Below are positions 6,429 through 6,591 of a stretch of 6,591 nt of DNA, piece by piece. Each line of letters starts with the position of its first letter. The stretch's first letter is position 1. The notes under the pieces are model-generated. The model searched no databases, was not told the DNA's origin, and was given only the letters and a program-made list of their open reading frames with translations. This DNA is from Candidatus Bathyarchaeota archaeon (GTDB taxonomy: Archaea > Thermoproteota > Bathyarchaeia > TCS64): the NCBI GenBank assembly GCA_026014515.1, contig JAOZIG010000106.1, forward strand, positions 1-6,591, given 5' to 3'. A program made the translations under genes and the position numbers.

Positions 6429-6591
6429 ATGCATGTCATAGCTGTTGACTTGGGGGCGAGCAACGGCAGGGTGATGAAATGCACCTTTGAGGACTCTTTC
6501 AGCCTTGAAGAGGTGCACAGGTTCCCAAACACCCCTATCCAGCGAGGTAAACACCTTCACTGGAACATACAGCAGCTATGGCGTGAGACAA
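6429..6591 (+). CDS. Rhamnulokinase-like FGGY-family sugar kinase, N-terminal part
   Basis: My reading from the ATG at 6429 gives 54 open codons to the window edge. The protein starts MHVIAVDLGASNGRVM, the first phosphate-binding motif of FGGY carbohydrate kinases (residues 4-16). The -DLGAS-GRVM form, followed by EEVHRFPNTP (27-36) and LHWNIQQLW (43-51), is the pattern of rhamnulokinase (RhaB) and its fuculokinase relatives, whose full length is about 470-490 residues. It would phosphorylate a ketulose at C1 with ATP. The start is four bases after the isomerase stop, with a weak ribosome binding site (AGGT at 6418-6421, seven bases before the ATG), so the two form one operon. Rhamnulokinase and fuculokinase cannot be separated from this fragment, so no symbol is given. 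Confidence 0.88.
   Translation, partial: MHVIAVDLGASNGRVMKCTFEDSFSLEEVHRFPNTPIQRGKHLHWNIQQLWRET

Overview
The window is a compact, gene-dense stretch with two divergent transcription units that start near position 3300. I think it is archaeal, and probably from an uncultivated, environmental lineage, but this is inference. The pyruvate kinase and sugar isomerase starts lack a Shine-Dalgarno sequence and have a T-rich, TATA-like box about 28-33 bases upstream, as in archaeal leaderless or short-leader transcripts. TTG and GTG start candidates are frequent. A bacterial origin (for example Chloroflexota) is not excluded, because every family present also occurs in bacteria.

Leftward unit (minus strand, about 3300 down to 1): a P-loop NTPase resembling the THEP1 family, then the molybdopterin-binding large subunit of a xanthine dehydrogenase / aldehyde oxidoreductase-type molybdenum hydroxylase. 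Next comes the start of the FAD-binding medium subunit, cut by the window edge. Large and FAD subunits overlap by four bases (ATGA), and a strong Shine-Dalgarno sequence lies inside the end of the large-subunit gene, so they are translationally coupled. The [2Fe-2S] small subunit needed for a complete enzyme is not in the window and is expected beyond position 1. The NTPase sits 43 bases upstream of the large subunit on the same strand and may help mature the enzyme or its cofactor.

Rightward unit (plus strand, about 3309 to 6591): pyruvate kinase, then a FucI-family sugar isomerase after a 32-base gap, then four bases later the start of a rhamnulokinase-like FGGY kinase, cut by the window edge. 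Isomerase plus kinase are the first two steps of the phosphorylative route for deoxysugars such as L-fucose or L-rhamnose: aldose to ketulose to ketulose-1-phosphate. An aldolase, not seen here, would then release dihydroxyacetone phosphate and lactaldehyde. Pyruvate kinase is the ATP-yielding last step of the lower glycolysis that the triose phosphate would enter.

All long stretches are coding. The only non-coding segments are short: the divergent start region, 43 bases at 2625-2667, 32 bases at 4755-4786 and four bases at 6425-6428. The main points for follow-up are a tandem 10-base repeat between the isomerase's TATA-like box and its start codon, a predicted potassium-independent pyruvate kinase, the pairing of a FucI-type isomerase with a RhaB-type kinase, and the NTPase linked to a molybdenum hydroxylase. 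I found no CRISPR array, mobile element, tRNA or rRNA.
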